Of a DNA stretch of 64,000 nt, positions 62,039-64,000 are shown piece after piece (the first letter of the stretch is position 1; each line of letters opens with the position of its first letter). The stretch is taken from positions 1,550,001 through 1,614,000 of the forward strand of contig CP091735.1 in the NCBI GenBank assembly GCA_022010015.1, in the 5' to 3' direction. The translations under genes and the position numbers were made by a program. Origin of the DNA: Clostridium sp. GTDB taxonomy: Bacteria; Bacillota_I; Bacilli_A; Acholeplasmatales; Anaeroplasmataceae. The notes under the pieces were generated by a model. That model did no database searches. It was given only the letters and a program-made list of their open reading frames with translations, and had not been told where the DNA came from.

Positions 62039-63865
62039 TTAGTTTCTTCCTTCAAATTGTAATTGATATAATTTATAATAATATCCTTTTTGCTTTAATA
62101 AATCCTGATGGGTTCCTCTTTCAATTATTTCCCCATGCTGTAAAACAATAATTTGATCTGATTTTTGGATAGTTGATAATCTATGAGCTACAACTAGCAT
62201 TGTACCTATACTTTTAATTTTCTCTAGTGATTGTTGAATTAAAACTTCAGTTTCTGTATCGATGTTTGCAGTTGCTTCATCCAAAATCAAAATTTGTGGA
62301 GAATGAATTACAGTTCTTGCAAATGACAATAATTGTCTTTGACCTTGTGAGAAATTCTCACCACGCTCAATTACTTCTTCGTTTAAGCCCTTTGGTAATT
62401 TAGAAATGAATGAATCAGCATTTACATATTTACAGGTTTCCATAACCTTTTCATCACTAATTGAATCATCATTAAGTGCTATGTTACTTTTTTTACTGAG
62501 CCACTAAACATAAACACATCCTGAAGCATTTGACCAATAGCTTTTCTTAAGGAATCAATTTTTATTTTGGTTATATCAATACCATCTATTAAAATTTGAC
62601 CCTTTTTGAATTTCGTAATTACGGACAATCAATCCTAAAATTGTTGTTTTACCAGCTCCTGTAGCACCAACAAAGGCACAACTTTGCTTTGGTAAAATTT
62701 CAAATGAAACATCCTTTAAAATCCAATTATCAGCTTTATAAGCAAACCAAACATGCTTAAATTCAATATGTCCATCAAAATGATTAATTTCTATAGCGTC
62801 AGGACTATCCTTAACCTCAGGAGCTACATCCAATAGATTAAATAATCTTTCTGATGCTGAAAAATGATTTTTTTGAATATTATTTAATTGATCAGCTAAA
62901 TTTTTGAATAGGGTTGAAGAATTTAGATAAGTATAAATAGAAATTAACAATAGAACCAGCACCTAAATGTAGTGTAATACCCATTGCAAAGGTTACAGCA
63001 ATAGCCAAAACATATAATAAGGTAATGAATGGTCGATAGATACCAAAAGCTATAACAATCTTATATCTAGCCTTACGAAGTGCTTCATTTTTTATGATAA
63101 ACTCTTCTTCCTTATATTTTTGCTGGTTGAATATCTGAATAATCTTCATTCCAGATAAATTTTCATTTAAATAAGTATTTAAATCAGAGATATATCTTCT
63201 TTCATTTCTAAATGTTTTACCGACTACCTTACTAAAGAAATATGATGTTATAAACACTATAACTACAAATCCTAACAAAATTAATGCTAACATTGGTGAA
63301 ATTATAATCATTGCTACATAAACACCAATTATTGTTAAGGCATTTTTTTAAAAACATTGACCAAAAACATTGGTGAATAAATCAGACATAGAAGCTGTAT
63401 ATGAACAAACTCTTGTTACTAATGAACCAACTGGCATTTCATCAAACTGATTTTTGGCTCATATTTTTCAATATGAGTAAACACTTCAACTCTTAAATTA
63501 TAGATTATTTGTTGTCCTGCCTTTTGTAATAGCATTGACTCGATATATAAAAAAATACCTGATTAACTACACTTATACTAAAATAACAAAGAGTAAAGAA
63601 AAATAATTTGTTTAAATAATCTTCTTTTTTTCAACTAAATCATAAAGATCACTACTAATTTTTACCTAAATTATCAGTTATATTTCCAATAAACAAAGGT
63701 AAAAAAATATCCAAGGCAACATTAACGATAATTAAAATAAATGATAATAAAAAAATCTTTTTCCATTCTGGCTTAACATAATTCATTGTCCTTTTTAAAC
63801 ATTATTTTTAAAAAGGAATTTTATGATCGCCCTTTAATTTTTGATTGCTCTTCAAATTCATCCAT
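62039..63865 (-). CDS. ABC exporter, fused membrane and ATPase domains (second subunit of a pair)
   Basis: Seen: N-terminal membrane domain with six helices (IFLLSFILIIVNVALDIFLP, MIIISPMLALILLGFVVIVF, GIYRPFITLLYVLAIAVTFA), ATPase with Walker A FVGATGAGKTTILGLI, Q-loop QMLQDVFMFSGSV (after repair), signature NFSQGQRQLLSFART, Walker B ILILDEATANID and H-loop VVAHRLST. About 600 residues. It resembles the YheH/LmrD type of heterodimeric exporter. ATG 63865 with GGAGG; it overlaps the stop of the partner (TAATG). Shifts cluster in the membrane part (63345, 63455, 63545, 63630). Confidence 0.92.
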
Positions 63866-64000
63866 TATTGATTACCTCCTTCTACTTCTGCTTCTAATGC
63901 CTGAAGGCGTACCATATTTTGATAGGTAGGTGAAGTTTTTAATAAGTTTTCAGGTGTATCAAATGCCTCAATTTTGCCTTCATTTAAAAACTAAAATTCT
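63865..64000 (-). CDS. C-terminal end of the partner ABC exporter subunit (partial)
   Basis: Only the last 44 or so residues are in the window: NEGKIEAFDTPENLLKTSPT and YQNMVRLQALEAEVEGG, the end of an ABC ATPase domain after the H-loop. Start is beyond the window edge. Stop TAA overlaps the next ATG, so the two subunits are coupled. Confidence 0.85.

Noticed and set aside
1..64000. UGA read as tryptophan, as in Mycoplasma
   Set aside because: Conserved Trp positions (ParE QLWDTTMNP, MgtE, GlpK AIVWQCRR) use TGG, and TGA ends genes such as trmB and the XRE regulator correctly.

Overview
The window comes from a very AT-rich, low-GC Gram-positive bacterium. The gene families (HPr/EIIB PTS parts, YneF, MgtE, PepV, a CPCC-type Cys-rich protein, CotJ proteins, a monomeric [FeFe] hydrogenase, short-form ChrA pairs) and the gene style fit an uncultured, anaerobic, probably gut-associated member of the Erysipelotrichia/Mollicutes side of the Bacilli. 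This placement is inference. UGA is read as a stop and tryptophan is written UGG throughout, so the code is standard. Most genes are broken in the raw sequence by +1/+2 changes at poly-A or poly-T runs, even indispensable ones (parE, parC, rnr, topoisomerase and tRNA-modification genes). The pattern looks like a systematic homopolymer error of the assembly rather than real decay. I therefore give gene limits as start codon to expected stop and say where the frame is restored by inference.

Layout. 0.1-7.7 kb: a tight plus-strand run with an EIIB-like protein, HPr (ptsH), pepV, trmB, a two-component system, an S51 peptidase, prephenate dehydratase (pheA) and pyrimidine-nucleoside phosphorylase. 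7.8-11.1 kb: the secG, rnr, smpB, tmRNA cluster, with smpB starting inside the end of rnr and the ssrA promoter overlapping the smpB stop. 11.1-13.0 kb: a foreign-looking insert behind ssrA (XRE regulator, lipoprotein, hsdR remnant). Then adenine deaminase, a possible MITE, an IS3 remnant and a self-inhibited Fic protein with palindromic upstream sites. 18-21.7 kb: accessory small genes, a tRNA-Thr with an integrase remnant next to it, CPCC and HicB-like proteins.

21.7-24.6 kb: a solute-binding lipoprotein followed by a hybrid histidine kinase, likely one sensory unit. 24.7-28.9 kb: membrane protein, two ChrA halves, [FeFe] hydrogenase and another membrane protein. 28.98-33.5 kb: a yybP-ykoY (Mn2+) riboswitch separated from a P-type ATPase gene by an IS110-family element with a structured upstream region that could be a bridge RNA. 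34.3-37.2 kb: a SEDS protein, mgtE with an upstream small ORF, and an isolated transcription unit coding only two very small peptides. 37.3-42.1 kb: MATE exporter, fruK, an unrecognised protein and glpK. 42.2-45.3 kb: minus-strand cotJC, a CotJA-CotJB fusion, ferredoxin and plsY, with plus-strand yneF and an ATP-grasp gene between. 45.5-53.1 kb: parE, parC, an S26/S24-like protease and a nucleoside kinase.

53.1-57 kb is the least ordinary part: about 0.6 kb of AT-rich non-coding DNA, a protein that looks like a Fic fold with every catalytic residue of the HPFxDGNGR motif replaced, and about 1.8 kb of extremely AT-rich DNA without a gene I can support. 57-64 kb is a minus-strand block of overlapping genes: a heterodimeric ABC exporter, then hemW, NUDIX, xerD, deoB and an iron-type alcohol dehydrogenase.

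The metabolic genes together point to nucleoside salvage (pdp, deoB, ade, nucleoside kinase), fermentation with hydrogen production (hydrogenase, ferredoxin, alcohol dehydrogenase) and use of fructose and glycerol. I found no CRISPR array and no convincing new multi-gene defence system. The best leads are the degenerate Fic protein, the riboswitch/IS110 arrangement and the small-peptide unit.
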